From Bryopsis sp. KO-2023 (lineage: Eukaryota > Chlorophyta > Ulvophyceae > Bryopsidales > Bryopsidaceae), in NCBI GenBank assembly GCA_030272585.1, contig BSYQ01000003.1:806001-870000 (forward strand): DNA of 64,000 nucleotides, read 5' to 3'. The notes under the pieces are model-generated. The model saw only the letters and a program-made list of their open reading frames with translations. It had not been told where the DNA came from and did no database searches. Positions 30,193 through 44,005 of this stretch are shown one piece after another; position 1 is the stretch's first letter, and each line of letters begins with the position of its first letter. The position numbers were made by a program, and so were the translations under genes.

Positions 30193-33100
30193 AAAAAAAA
30201 ATGTGAATCGCCCGCACAAGGGGTCCCACACATTGTCTACCAACCTGATCAAGTTAGCAAGTGACATGCTGGTTTTTTCTTTTTTTTAGTTTTCGGAGGC
30301 ATAATATAAGTGTTTTTACGAACCTAAAACGGCTTTCTTTTTTTTAAGATGAAGAAAAGGTACATTGACATATATGTTTCGGTAAGAATGCCGACATTTT
30401 GAAAAAAAAAAAAGAAAGATGAAAAGGGGAGGAGGGGAAAAAGAAAAAGAAAAAAAAACAAACTACTTTTGGAAAAAAAAGAACTCATTTACGCAGTTAC
30501 ATTCACAGAAAAAAGAAAAGAAAATGGCGAAGCAATTTTTCAACTTCTCCTTGCGCCCCTTAGGCAATATATAATGTCCGTTTAGCAAAAAATTCCCTAG
30601 ATATGAAAAAAAAAGACTAAATTAGGATGCGGGGAAAAAAAAAATGCAGCCGTGCTGGATTTTGGAATGTATGGATTTTATCATACCCTTTTTTTCCCGC
30701 TAGTTTTTGTTTTGTTTTTTCTGTGACGTCAGGGATTTTTTTGCTTTTGACCAACTAGAAATTACCCAAAGAAAAAGAGTAGAGGATGTCTCTCATGAGA
30801 AACCCCCTCTTTTTCATTTATTTCTATTTTTTTCCTTTCTATTTTTTTTTTGTTTTGGAAAAAAAAAACTTGATGATGGCCAGAGCATTGTGGGGATTTT
30901 ATGCAGCCCATTATGGATTGTGTTAAATGTCAGAAGTCGTTTGGATATGCATAAATATAAATATATATATATACACACACACATATATATATATCTATCT
31001 TTAAAAAAACCAGTGGAGGTTGGTTGGGCATCCAGGAAAACAAAATTATTTTGAAATATTTCGTGGGATAAAAAAAAAAAACGAAAAAAAAAAAAAAAAA
31101 AACAGAAAAAAAGAAACAAGAAAAAAGAAATTGAAAGCTAGTAGGAGGGCAGGCAAGTGATTTTCCAAGCGGTTCAAGTAAAATCGTCTGCTTTTCCTTC
31201 AGCTTTTTTTAGAATTGTAGTGGGTTGGGTCGGGTGACTTTTGCGGGGCTAACGCTCTGGCCAAATATGAAGCACCATCCACAAAAGAAAATGAGCAAAA
31301 AAAGAAAAAAAATATATATACATTTATTTGGAAGGAAGAATAGCTAGTAGTGAAAAGAGTTGATAGATTGAAAAAAAGGGTGAATGAAATTGGAAAAAGA
31401 AAAAAAAGAAAAGAAAGAAAAAAAAAAGGTTTCGGGGACCGGGGGTGGGAAGGGAGGGTCAAAATGGTAGGAAGAAAGATGCGAAATCTGTGAAAAGAAT
31501 GGGGGTGACCATCCTTATTTTTTTGTTCAGCTGCTTTTTTTCTTTAATATTACTTTGTTAGAGATAGGGTGGATGTTTTTTTTGTTTTTTTTAAATGTCA
31601 CATATATACTCATGCCCCAGGGACAAACTGGTCAAAAGGAAAGTAAAGAAAGACACAAATATATATATATTGAAAAGACCATTTTCACCATGAAAAGGGG
31701 GAGGGGGCTCAATTTTGGACAAGAAAGAAAATGTTGGAAAAATGTTAATGAAGATAGGTGCCAGTGTTTCCACCGGGAAAAAAATTACTTCAATACATCT
31801 CTTTTTTTTTCCATATTTTTGGTTTTTGTTTTTTCTGTTTTTTTTTTTTTTGGATGGGGCTGTACTGGGACACAATCCAGGGCCCCAATCCGTGGCATGC
31901 ACGATTTTATCTTTTCGACTTTTTTTTTTTTAGCCTTTTTTCTCATGTATGCATTTCCTTTGGATAGGAAATTACCCCCAGTGACATGGTGGCTAGAAAA
32001 TGGAAAACACGTGGGGGAAAAAGAGCAAAAAAAAAAAGAAAAAACAAGAAAAAAGACTGTGCATGTCACCCGAAATGATTATATGATGTTTATATGGCTT
32101 TGAATGATCTATATGTATTGTTGACTTCAAGCATACAAGTTTGATGCTGTTTATGAGGGGAAAGGGAGGGGATAAAAAGAAAGAATTAAGAAAAGGAAGA
32201 GAGAAAACGAGACAATAGGGCGGTCAGTTTTGTCCCCCTCTTGTTTTTTTTGGGGGGTTTTTTCTTTTGTTTTTCTCAGGGGAATTGCGTTGTGCAGTTT
32301 ACTGTAACTACCTACATATGCTACAATTTATGTGTTGTTGTTTTCAGCACCCGATGGTTTTTTCTTTAGCTTCTGGAAAGCAGACGAAACGAGGGATGGG
32401 GTTTCGAGGGGATTGTGAAAAAAGAAAAGAAAAAGAAAAAAAGGGGGGGGGGGAGCATGGAAGGGATTTTTGCTAAGAGTTAAGAAAAAAGAGAAAAAAA
32501 ATGGTATGGCATGTGTTTTTTTTCTTAAAAAAAGAAAAAAAAAAGAAAACAAAAGCAAAGCAAAGCAAAAAATTAAAAAGATGGCAGGTTGGCAATGGAA
32601 GAGCGTGGGCTTGGTTCGACTCGTATTCAACCAAAAAAAATAATTGAAAGGAAGCCGGAGGAAGAAGAAAAGAAAGAAAAAAAAAAAAAAAAAAACATTT
32701 TCCTGACCTGGGGAAATGGTGAAGTTAAAAAAAAAAACGTAGAAGACTTTGTTTGAGGGGATTGGTACAGCAAGTAGGGGTAGAAAAGCACACAAGTTTT
32801 TCTGCCAGTAATTTTCTTGTGTTTTCTTCCCCTCACCAGCCCCTCAGATTCTACTTTCCCTGGAGCAAAATTAGACTAATCTATTTTTATGCACTATTAT
32901 CTGGTAGTGTCAATTGAAGTATATATTCTGTGGGATGTTTTTGAAGAGATCGATTTGTTTTTTTTTTCCTTAGTTTTTTTTTTGTTCGTAAACAAAAAGC
33001 AGTGCTATGCTCTTTCAAATCTGATCCGAATTTTTTTATTTTAATTTTTTTTTTCTATTTGAGGGGTACACAATATTTGGCAATCCTCAGTCAAGCAAAA

Positions 33101-34739
33101 TTGCAATGGGGACGATGGGGGGTGGGATTTTAAAGGGGAAAGTGGAACAAAGTGTCAAAATGAGAAGAGATTGGGCGATTCTATTCAAATCTTTTTTTTT
33201 TTTTTTTCTTGCGGGGTCGAACAATTTGGGGAAGGGTAAGCCAGAGTTGTAATGATGGCCGTTTGTGATTTGCCCAGTCCGTTTCTTCCCCCTCGTTCAT
33301 CAGCTGATATTTTTCATGTGAAATTTCCCTTGAAAAAGACATCCAATGCACCAGCTCCATACGAAAACCAACATGTAGCACCTGTCAAGGTTGTAGCATA
33401 TCGTTTCCACTGAACTTATTTTCCAGCTGTTTATTAATTGCAGCTCACACACATACAGGGGTACTTTGCTTTTTCATATTCTATGGATCCATTATTTTAA
33501 TGGAGGGGGATGTCTTGTGAGTTTCTAGCTGGAGGCGACAGTCGTAACAGAATGGCTCAAAAGAATTGGTTGAGAAATCGCGAACAGCCGGATGTCCAGT
33601 ATAGGCTCTATAAGAGTAAGGTTTTAACACGTGTGTGTGTATTGTACTCAGAATTTGGCATACAAAAATACAATGTACAAATCAAAAGTCAATCCTCAAA
33701 TGGATTGCAAAGGAGCTTTCCTTCTCCAGAATAAACTAGAGGTTATTTTGATGTATTTTGTTGCTTAGTCCCAGTTGTTGGCCCCAGGAAACTCAAAGTC
33801 TGGGGTGACAGACATGGAAACAACCCACAGTCAGTCACATTGCAGTGAGACTTGAGTGTGTGTCATGAATGTGGGGATGACTGGATTTTTACAAGGTATG
33901 AGAGATGAATCATGTTGTTTATAATGAGCAAAGAGTGGGGAACAGAGAAAAGGGATGTAGGTCTGTTGTTGGAAACACAGTGGCTTCAGTCAGTCTTAAG
34001 TAAAAGAGGGGTGAGAGGAATTTGTACCACAGTGTTTCTTTAGCAGATGCTTTGTGAAGTTCTGACTGGAACTACTCGGCCAATGATCATCACACATTTC
34101 CATCCCCCCTTTTCATACATGCAGCTACCAAACTTCCACCAAAAACATTTTTTCGCATTATACCTGGGGAAAAAATGTTGGTCGCACAGCTTGCATTTCT
34201 TGTCCTTCAATTTGTTGCTGCCGACCATTCAGAAAAAACGTCTGCGATCCCTCTAGACTCCATTCCAATTTTTCCTCTCCCCATCCTTCCTTCCCAACTG
34301 CCCTTTTCAATTTTGCTTTTTCTAATTAAAGTGCCTCCCCAAAGTCCACACTCTTGTTCCACTTGAGCCAACATATCTTTTCCCACACCACTTCTCCCAA
34401 CATTAGTATACTTTCGTTGTTCCAATTCAACAGCATCCCCAAAATCCTCCCCTCCCCTCCCTTGGACCATATAAGTTGAAGTAGCCAAAAGTTCATTTCC
34501 GTTCCATTTGTTCTCCATGATATTTTTGTGGTCGTCAGTTCCGGGCAAGATTCCCAACAACAAGGGCTTTCACTTGAGATCATTTGGTGAAGCATCGACT
34601 GTTTCATCAAGAGTCCATAATCTTGCTTCAACTTTCTTGAACCATCTTCAACCTCCGATTCCAAGGTCTTCAAGGCTTGGTTATGGTTTGGTTATACGTT
34701 AGAATGTGGATATTTTTCATGTTGGATTGAGGAGGGTGC
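30193..34739. other. Long low-complexity intergenic region
   Basis: About 4.5 kb dominated by A-runs, T-runs, purine-rich tracts such as GAAAAAG arrays, and an alternating TA/CA microsatellite at about 30957-30995. All open frames here are translations of low-complexity sequence. No supported gene or RNA. Confidence 0.6.
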
Positions 34740-35215
34740 CATTTTCTGCAGAAGGGGAACTGTCTGCTGACATGTGTTAGCCTCCTCGACCAGTCCAGAA
34801 GGATTCGACTGAATGCTTCCTCATGTCAGACATGGTCTTGATCAGAAGAAGATGATGTCAAGGGTGGAAGGATTGCAAATTGTTGGGGTGGTATCTCCTG
34901 TGACTTGTCTGATTCAACACCCTCCTGAACTGGAGTGCGATGGACAGAAGTACGGCAGACGTACCAATCCACCGCCGCCTGCTGAAAAAGAGTGAATAAA
35001 ATGATAGATTCACTCTTTCGTTTTCTCGGGATCAGCATGCAATGCCCCATCTTTCTAAGATATTCGCTGAGATCGGCCCAAAAATTCATGTCCTCCTCAG
35101 GGAGAGCTTCTGGAATCTTGGGGTCTTTTTTTGGGCAAACCTTCCATTGAACCCACCCCCAGCATTTTTTTTCCATCGGGAATGTATGTTTTTTCTAGTT
35201 GTTTTGGAGCATCCA
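34740..35215 (-). pseudogene. Decayed copy of the 3' end of the DUF4336 gene
   Basis: Minus-strand translation of about 34985-35150 reads KKDPKIPEALPEEDM, then F.ADLS.YLRK, matching the last ~45 codons of the DUF4336 gene at 47888-51118. The similarity continues into the downstream non-coding DNA (34740-34985 against about 47640-47880), so this is a genomic duplication and not a processed copy. The frame is broken by indels, the normal stop is lost, and nothing upstream of the last exon is recognisable. Approximate borders only. Confidence 0.75.
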
Positions 35216-35505
35216 TCCAGTGGAACCCCTGATAAGTCTATGATACTTCCTCCAGCCCCACCAATAATTTGTTTAACCTCACTGCCCTACGAAAAATGAT
35301 TGATGCTGCCACACCATGGCATCAACCATCCGAGCTGAGCTGGATTAAGAAATTTGGTTTCCGAGAGGCACAGCCTGATATTACACCACCAAATTCCTAC
35401 CACAGCTCCGCTTCCACCAAACAACACCCTCGACAAGAAACCTCCCCAGATTCACCTCCGATATCGCCCTCACAGAGATTTTTAGAAGAACAAAAACGAG
35501 CAGGT

Positions 35506-37072
35506 TTAGGCCGTCAACAAACACGCACCCCCGACCTGTTGGATCTTTTCTTGAGCTTTCTTACTGAAAAATTTGGCCCTGACCACGAGGGGCTGTGGGG
35601 GCAATTGTCCAGTTCCCAAAACCTTGAAAAATCCGTACTTGGTCACATCAATGAGAGGAGCCTTGGAGGTGTCTTGTAAGGCTTTCTCACGAACCTGCAC
35701 CATTATTCACAGGGACATTCATTGAACCCCCCCCCCCAAAAAAAACATGAAACACCCCTGAGTGAAACATTCCAGTTCCCGATTTTCAGCAAAGTTTTTC
35801 GTTCATCAAAAACTTCTGATTCCAATCCTCCAGAATAATAAAAACACTCATATTGGAGTGTTGAGAAAATCAAGTTAAAGCGGATGTCCGCCCTTTGTTT
35901 TTCCACAGCTCTTTTAAAGTCCGAGACCACCATGTCCACATTTGACATTGTTTGCATTTCCAAAACGTGGTTCACAGAAAACATGCAACAGACATACACT
36001 TCAACAATTCATTTTATACTTTTCCCCAACCATGATCCAGCCATGGATTTTCCTTTTCCTTTCCATTTTTTTTGGGGGGGGGGAGGGATAGGGGGTCATT
36101 TCAGAGAATGAGTGAGTTCCGCAGCTTACCTCTTCCCCAACTAATGACCAAAGTCGCTCCACTGGGATGATGGGGCTGAACACCTTGTTCCTGTTCAGAT
36201 GGTATTTTCGCATACCCACCTACAACCCAAAACCATTCGTTTCATCCCCAAAATTTTATATTCAAAAATAATTTCTTGATTTTTTATTCAGAAGTTGCAT
36301 TCCTTTGTGGACGATCCAAGAAAGATAGGATCAATAGAACACCTCAGCGAACAGACTAACACTTGTCACAGTACATTGTTGACTAAAAAAGCTCCTAGGA
36401 AGAAAAGCATTGCCATATTCAACTTTTTTGAAAAAGAAACTCTACTGCCCATCCATTTTAGCTCCTAAAGTTTCTTTGTTTGTTTTCTTTTCCTCTGTGC
36501 AGTGGCGCTCACCTTTCCAAAGTAACCAGGATGGAACTTGTCGAACAAAATTCGATGGTGATGCTGTCCTCCAGCGTTACCTCTACCGGAAGGATGCTTC
36601 CTCTTTTTTCCGATACGACCGTGACCGGCGGACACGTGTCCGCGCTTCTTTCTATTCTTCTTGAGCGCTGTTTCACCACACACCGAAGGAAAACTTTCAT
36701 ATTCGCTTGGACCTCGATGATGTTCGTTTCTTTCTCTTCAAAACGCCCCATCGATTGGCAGAAAATACACCCTATGAAAACTCGCGGGTAAATGCGACGC
36801 TGGGGACGTTTAATCAAACTCCCAAAACCATATCAACGAAAAAAACAAACATCCCCCAGCCTGCGCGACGAGCATTCACACAAGAACACGCTGCAATATC
36901 TATCGTCAGAATCTGCTCAACATAAGCTAAACAGCGAGACGAAGCGGAAATCAACAAGAGTCCATCGGCCAGAGCTCTTTCGCCCCCCAAAGTACACTTT
37001 CTTTCCCAGGAATCCCAAGTGAGAACCCCCAACAACAAAAAAAAAGATCCCGCGTAACTCACAGGTGGTCAT
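35506..37072 (-). CDS. RPL27A: 60S ribosomal protein L27a (uL15)
   Basis: Four exons on the minus strand: 37072-37063 (ten bases: ATG plus two codons and one base), 36667-36513, 36219-36130 and 35694-35506. Product 147 aa, against about 148 in animals. The sequence carries the family landmarks: [52 protein letters not shown], and the C-terminus [20 protein letters not shown]. uL15 sits in the large ribosomal subunit core near the tunnel region. The tiny first exon is placed by the donor GTGAGT and because it restores MTTS before LKKNRKK; it is the least certain part. The eIF4G gene starts on the other strand 2.3 kb away. Confidence 0.93.
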
Positions 37073-39417
37073 CTTCCCTCTTTCGCTTCCTTTGGTCTCC
37101 CTGACCTAAGCAATCCCTCACTCCCGGCGGCTGCGACCGTTCTTCCCCCAAATCCTGTCGATGACGGCTGAAAAACGAAACACTGCCCAGAATTATGTGC
37201 TTGAGTGAATAATCCAGCCCCTCCCAAACGACTAATCTACCCAATTCCGAAACATTACATTCCTGCGAGAGTTTCGCTTGGTTGCGAAAAGAACAGCACG
37301 ATCGAATCGCAAATTCCGACCTTTGTTGGCAATGGGTCTGTGGACGCTCGTTCAGGTGGGGTTTCCTTCTTTCTGTTTTTCTTTTCGTGCTTTGCCCATC
37401 GATCTGGAGTGGCGTTTCAGGGGAAAGGGGTGGAGCCCATCAATGAGATTCACCCATTATTGACAGATTTTTTTTTTCTTGTTTTCTTTTTTTAATTTGT
37501 TCACATGCTTGGTTGGTGTGGCAGGGGCTGTTGATGGTGTTGAATGGGATTGCCATTCTGAACAACGATAGATTCCTGGAAAAATGTGAGGCTGGAAAAT
37601 GTGGAAATGTTTTGTCACAAAAATGTTTTGTCGGTGTTGTGTCTAGACCCCCTGAATGTTTCGACAGAAAGAAATCCCTTGCTTTTTTTAAGCGAAACGG
37701 TGTGTGGGGGGAGGGGGGCGGAAAGACTGACGTGCTAAGAATGGAGTTTCCATTGGGTTGCTTCATTGGTTGTGTTAATGCATGTACAGCAATTCCCTCA
37801 ATGCAATGGACAAATCAAATCGTTGGGTATGATGTCGATTCATCATGGGAGGTCAATCGGGTTTTTCAGGGTTCACATTGTTCCTCTTGATTTTTCTGTG
37901 ATGTTTTCTGCTGTATTATGAGTACAGGATTTCTTACTTTGTGGTTTCTTTTCTTAGGTGGGTGGGGTTTCTCTTACTTTCAATCCGGTGCGAGCCCAAC
38001 AGAGCTGAAGTACCAAGTCATTGGGGGGATACATGCCGTCCATTACATGAGGAGTAAGTGGGTTGTCTTGCAAATCTCCATGCACTGTGCGTTTCTCTTC
38101 AGGGTGTATGATACTGTTAGTCATCCCCCCAACTGTAAAAAGAAAATGTTCGAAAAAAATGAATTTGCAGAAATAGTTATCGGCACGAATGTCTATACAT
38201 CCGACATTTTAGTTAGGGATGGAATTGTATTGGGATTTTTTGTTATTGTGGAATTGTCGGAAGCCTTCCGAAATTATTAGTGTTTGTTGGAGTTAGCTCC
38301 TAAACTTCTCAAGAGTTGTTGATTATTTACGAACAAGGTTTCTTATTTAGTTTGAGAATAATTATGACTTTTTGATGCACAAATATCTCGTATTAAGTTT
38401 TCCTAATTCTTTTCCATAAAACAAAACATTAGACTCCATTCTCGAAACCTTTAGTTCATATTCACACTTCAGAGTGTCAATGCTGTAATGCTCTATTTTT
38501 GTTTTTTTTTTATATTTGCAGCACCTTTGGTGGCCATCAACGTGGTGGTAATAATTGTGAAGCTTCTTTTTGGATAAAACATGGTACGATCGCTGGCTTG
38601 GGGGCGACCTCCCCACCCTCCCTCTCAGACAGACATCGACAAAACTGCTCTGATATTGCAAGGCTGCATGACAGGCTCTCCAAACCAATATGCTATTGAA
38701 AAAAATGCTGGCTGAAAGTGGGCTGCATCACCATCTTTCTGTGAAGGAAATTTAAAATACGAAAAGGTTCGTGGTGCGTTTGATGGGTTGGATGGAGAAA
38801 GGGCTGCTGAAGGAAATGAAAAAGAAAATTGGAATTATGTCGTATCTGATGGTTGGTGTAGTGCCGGTGGTTTGTTGTTTGTCTGTACAAAAATCAGGGG
38901 AATGCATATCAGGGGAATGTCTTGTAAATGCTGCCTGTCCCATCCTTTGTGAAGAGTGTGTAAAATCAGTGATCAATTTGCTCATTCTTTTATTCCTTTT
39001 GTTGAAGAAAAGGATATCAGAAGCAAGAAATGGGTGCTCAGGCCTCACACTTCAGCAACTTGAAGGAAGTGTGGTTTTTGAGGTGCCAGAAAAAAAACCT
39101 TGGCTCTTCAAAACTTTGAAAAAAAAAAAAACCCTGAACTGGTGCGCTCTTCCCATTGGTGTTTTTCTTTTTCGTGTTCTACACCCCTGAGACAGAAGGA
39201 AGAAGGATTTCACTGCGTGAGGAATTGGCTGTTTTGAAATCGTTGGGCTATCCTCCTCCGCCAGTCATGCGAACCATCGTTTTTGATTTTTGGTTGGACA
39301 AAAATTTCGTGGGGTGTTTTCCCAACAATTGGCCCTTCAAACAACCCACTGTTTTTTTTTATTGCTTGAAGCGTGGACTTTGCTGGACACAGCGATTTCC
39401 CGTTTGGAAAAAAAAAT
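37073..39417. other. Intergenic region between RPL27A and eIF4G
   Basis: About 2.3 kb separating two divergently transcribed translation genes. It should include the RPL27A promoter and the eIF4G promoter or non-coding 5' exons. I see no supported coding exon in it. Confidence 0.5.
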
Positions 39418-42400
39418 ATGGACGACGGAATATCTTTACGACCTTTCGCCACAACGCAACGGCTAGGCCCCGCCGGAAATCCTTTCGCTGCTTTTTCAAA
39501 GGGGGCAGGACATCAAATTCGTGCCAAGGTGATCGCAGCTCCCCCCACTTGTCCCCCCAATGGCGAACTTTTTCTTTGAAAATTATCGCGCGAGGCCGTG
39601 ACTGCCTGTGGTGCTGAGAATCATTTTGCTGTTGTGGGCAGAGGGAGGACTTGTGGGAAGACAGACCTCCTAAAAAGCCAGAAGAGTTGATTCGCTACTC
39701 CAAGGATTTCCTCGAGACGCTGCGCCAGGTCGGTTGGTGTTTTGGGGGTGTTCGGTTGGAATCTTTCCTGCACTTGTTGGGCTTGATTGTTTGATGGAGT
39801 GCGCAGAGGAGGATGTGACCGCCGCAGTGAGTGTCGAACCGTTACGTTGTTATTGCGCAGAAATTCACAGATTTGCCTCCGAATGTCCAAAGCTACCTGC
39901 CCTGTTTCACCACTGGGGAAAGTTCGAGCGACCAGTGGAGCAGCACCTTCCAGCCGGTGGTGAGTGCCTCGCAGATATCTTGCCCAAAATCTCACTTTTT
40001 GGGGCGATTTGCTTTTCGTTTCCTTTTCAGCAGACTTTATGAGTGTTTCGTTTTTCCGAAATAGTGTGGCTTGGTCTGACTGGCGGCGTTCGCGGACGAT
40101 TCTCTTTGTTCAGGTAGGACCCGATGCGAGTCCAGCACCGGCGGAAACCGCGACCGATACAGACACTCGGGACTGGAGATCGCGCCCAGCTGCCCAACAC
40201 CCCCCTGGTGCATCACCCTCTCCATCTCCGAGCCCTGCTGCTGCGCGGGTAAAGTTCCACTACCAAAAAGTAGTTCAAAAAAAAAAAGCGAAAAGGGGAA
40301 AGTGACGATGCCGTAACAGCCAGAAAAGCGCAAAGAAACCTTTTTTGTTTTTCAAATCGTGGATGGTTGATTTCAAATCAATAGAGTGATTTGTTGTGGT
40401 TTCTGCTTCTTTTTTATTGAACTCTTATTTATTTTTTTTTGGCAACAGAATTCCAATGTTGGAAAAATGCACAAGACTGCGGATGCATATAGACCCGGCA
40501 CAGTGATCAGCCTGGATGAGCAGCAAAAGGTGAATTGTCATTTTTTTGCAGTGCTTTTTGCAGTGCCCTCGTTTCTCTCTTCAACCAATCATTCCCACAG
40601 TTTTTTGTTTAATTTTTTTTTCAATACTCACTGGGGTGAATTTATCTTAATTGACGCCACAGAAACTGAAGAATTCAATTTCAAAATTTTGCACCCCTCC
40701 ACATTGGCTTTTTTTTCCTAATAGAATAAGTTGCCTGATCACATTGAATTCGAATAGCTGGAACTTTCTCCAAGATAGTTTTTTCTTGAATGCACTGCAT
40801 CATTTTTCGAAGGGTGTGGCTGCAATCTATTTTTTTGTTTTCCTTTTGGGGGGGGGGGGAGGGTCTTTTTTTCACCCTTCCTGGAATGAGGAGGAGACAA
40901 TTTAACGAAAAGAATTGTTCATCTGAGAAAACGCAGCACTGCATCATCCATTTGACAAAACTATTTGTAAACATTGCTTTGTTTACGACCTTCGATACCA
41001 GGCTATCAAAACAATCAAGGGAGTTTTGAACAAGTTGACCCCGGACAATTTCGACAGACTGACGGCTCAAATCGTCCAGCTGGTAACAACGGCGGAGGTC
41101 CTGCGAAAAACCATTTCCTTAGTGTTTGAAAAGGCCGTGATGGAGCCCACGTTTTGTGCGCTGTACGCAAGCCTCTGTGAAGTGCTGTCCAAAGAGCTGC
41201 CGGATTTTCCACCTTGGGAAGGCGAAACCAAGCCACTGACCTTCAGGAGAATTTTGCTCAACACTTGTCAAGACGAGTTCGAGGGGGTTGGAGAAGCCAG
41301 AGCGGTGAGTTGGCCTTTTTCTGGCCATTTCCATCGATGCTCATAGTTTTTTCGTTTTTTTTTGTGCTGAGTGGTTTTCTTTTGTATTAGTGAAAAATTT
41401 TGGTGGGGTGGTCTTCGTGGGGTCGTGCGAATTTATTACTTTTAGAATGTGGAAGAAAAAACCTAAAAAAATATATTATTTGATATGTTTCATGTGGAAT
41501 CTTGTTCCACTTTTAGCAGTGATTGAAATATTTTTAGTTTTAGTGAGACTGGAATGTGGGGTATATACATATACATCTATATTTGTTGAATTAGAAACCT
41601 TCCAGAACCAGTTTCTAGTCATTAAATCCAAGCGGAAGGGGGAAAAAAGTAACCCCTCTGTTTTTTTGCATTGCAGAAATCGGATGCCATTACTGAGCCA
41701 ATCGAAAAAGAAATTGCCGAAAAGGGGGTGAAAAACCGGACGTTGGGCAATGTGCGTCTCATTGCTGAGCTGTACAAGAAGGGTCTGGTCATGGAGAAGA
41801 TTATGCACAATTGTATCAAGGATTTGCTCAGTCCCGGAGCAAAAGAAGATGGGCTTCCACATGAGGATAACATGGAGGTGAGTTGGCTAGACTGGCAGCA
41901 TTTGATAATTTTTTATTTTAGATACTGCCGTCTTTATTGTCGAAAAATACGCTTGGGGGAAAGGTGAAGAGCAAAGGTTTCGCAACTACGGAAAAAGAAA
42001 AGCACATCTGGGATGGCAGGATTCTGCAAATTTTTCCCTGTTACCTTTTCAAAAACACAGGGAATGCCGTTCTGTTTTTTTTTTTGTGTTGAAGCAGCGT
42101 TTTCCTTGTATTCTAATTGGTGCCAATAGTAAGCCAAAAAAAAAAAACTCCAAGTATGTCAGTATATTTCTATTCTTTTTACTCTGTGTGGGGGTGTTTC
42201 TGAATTTCTGAAAATAGCAAACCTTATTGTGGAAATCTACAGGCGGCATGCGAAGTGATCACTTTGTCAGGGAAAAAACTATCGGAGGCAGAAAAATACA
42301 AGAGCAATATTTCTGCATACCTCATCCGGCTAGAGCGGTTCAGCAAAAACAAAACCTTGGCTTCAAGAATCAAATTCATGATTCGAGACGTTTTGGACAT

Positions 42401-43963
42401 GAAAGCCAACAACTGGACGCCCCGAAGGCAAAAATTCACTGCCAAGAAAATCGAACAGATTCGGCAAGAAGCAGAGACCGAGCTCGGCATTCAAATCAAG
42501 CGTGAGCATCATTTTTTTATTTTTTTTAGAAAGGAATTCTATATTGCACATTTTCTCGATCATTGTTTCGACCAGCCAATCCTTGGGAGAAATCAAAAAC
42601 CACCTGAAAAGATGGGAAAAAATTGAAGAAAGAGCTAATGTTTTAGTCTTATTGTGTTGGTTGTATCGAAAGTTGACAAAAAAGATCGACAAAAATCGTT
42701 GGAAAGAAAGCATCAGGGATGATCGACCCTTTGCAGCTGTTATAGTTTTTGATCGATTGGTTTTTTTGATGCAGTGCCTCAAGTTCAAAGAGCTAAAGCT
42801 GCGGGTGTCGAAGAGGCTGAACTGTTTCCAGCCCCAGCCAAATTCAGCAGAGATGGTGACTGGAAGGTACGTCCACCAAGATCCATATCAAAAAAATTGA
42901 AAAAAAAATTGAAGAAAACAATGCTGAGAGCTTCAGGAAAGGTTTTTTTTTTCCCTTTTTTTTTGCGACAGAAAGAACTGTTTTTTGGCCTCAGTAGTAA
43001 CTTTTGTTGATGTGTGAAATGTAGCCTGTGACTGGAAGAAACAACAGAGCGGCGCCTGCAGCTGCTTCGCAGCCTGAACCTGTTGCTGAGCGCCCCAAGT
43101 ATGTTCCAAACAAAAAAAAATTGTCTCTTTGTAGATTTATTTTTCTTTCAGTAAGCGTATGCATTGTTGGGGTGTTCGCCTTGGAAGGTAGAATTTTCCC
43201 CACAATGAATAGAGCATCCAAAAATGAAAATAAAAAGAATCGAAAAGTGGTGTTGTCTTAGCATTCATTTTTGCCAATGTAGCCTTCGCATATGAGCGGC
43301 TGATACATTCTTCCTTGAATGCAATAAAAAGTAGATTGGCGATAAACTCTGTGGGGCTGCATTTGTTCCCCTTGGAAAATCGCTTCTCTGTACAAATCAA
43401 ATGTGGTGTGATCAGCTAGTAAAATTTTCTGCAGCTTTTACCGCAATTAAGTTACTTTAAAAAATCATCAGAAAAGGCTAGGTGTATTTTTCCCTTTCTT
43501 GAAAAAGGGAAAAGGTAGGACTTTTTTTCAAACAAAAACGCTGGCTAATCAATCCTAGTTGAAGACAGCAAAACAAACTGAGATGTTTTTTTTTCCCCTC
43601 AAGGTTTTAGCGTGAATTTAACATAGAAGTTTGCTTTGATTTTCTTTCAAGGGGTCCAAACCGTTCACTGACATTGGAAGATCGAAAGAAGAGGGCAGAA
43701 TCGCTGTACAAGGAGTTTGTTTCGTCGAACGATAAACAGGAGGCCTTGATGTGTGCGAAAGAATTGGCGGTGCCTGATTTCTTGGACAAGTTGATCGACA
43801 TTGGGGTGCAGATTTTGTTGGATAGCGTGAAGGAAAGGGAGCAAGCCATGATTGTGGATTTGATAGTGGATTTTTGCTTGCAAAAGATCTTTACGGCGGA
43901 CGAGCTCATGCTGGGTGTGAAGGTTACCACCGATCAGTTGGAGGATCTGAGGTAAGTTTCAAA

Positions 43964-44005
<42 letters not shown>

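Noticed and set aside
30707..32836. Many overlapping open frames of 60-180 codons
   Set aside because: They translate poly-A/T and purine-rich low-complexity DNA into F/K/S strings on both strands; no coding signal.
35269..35679. 136-codon plus-strand open frame
   Set aside because: Mostly antisense to the last exon of RPL27A and its 3' flank; the minus-strand gene explains the open frame.
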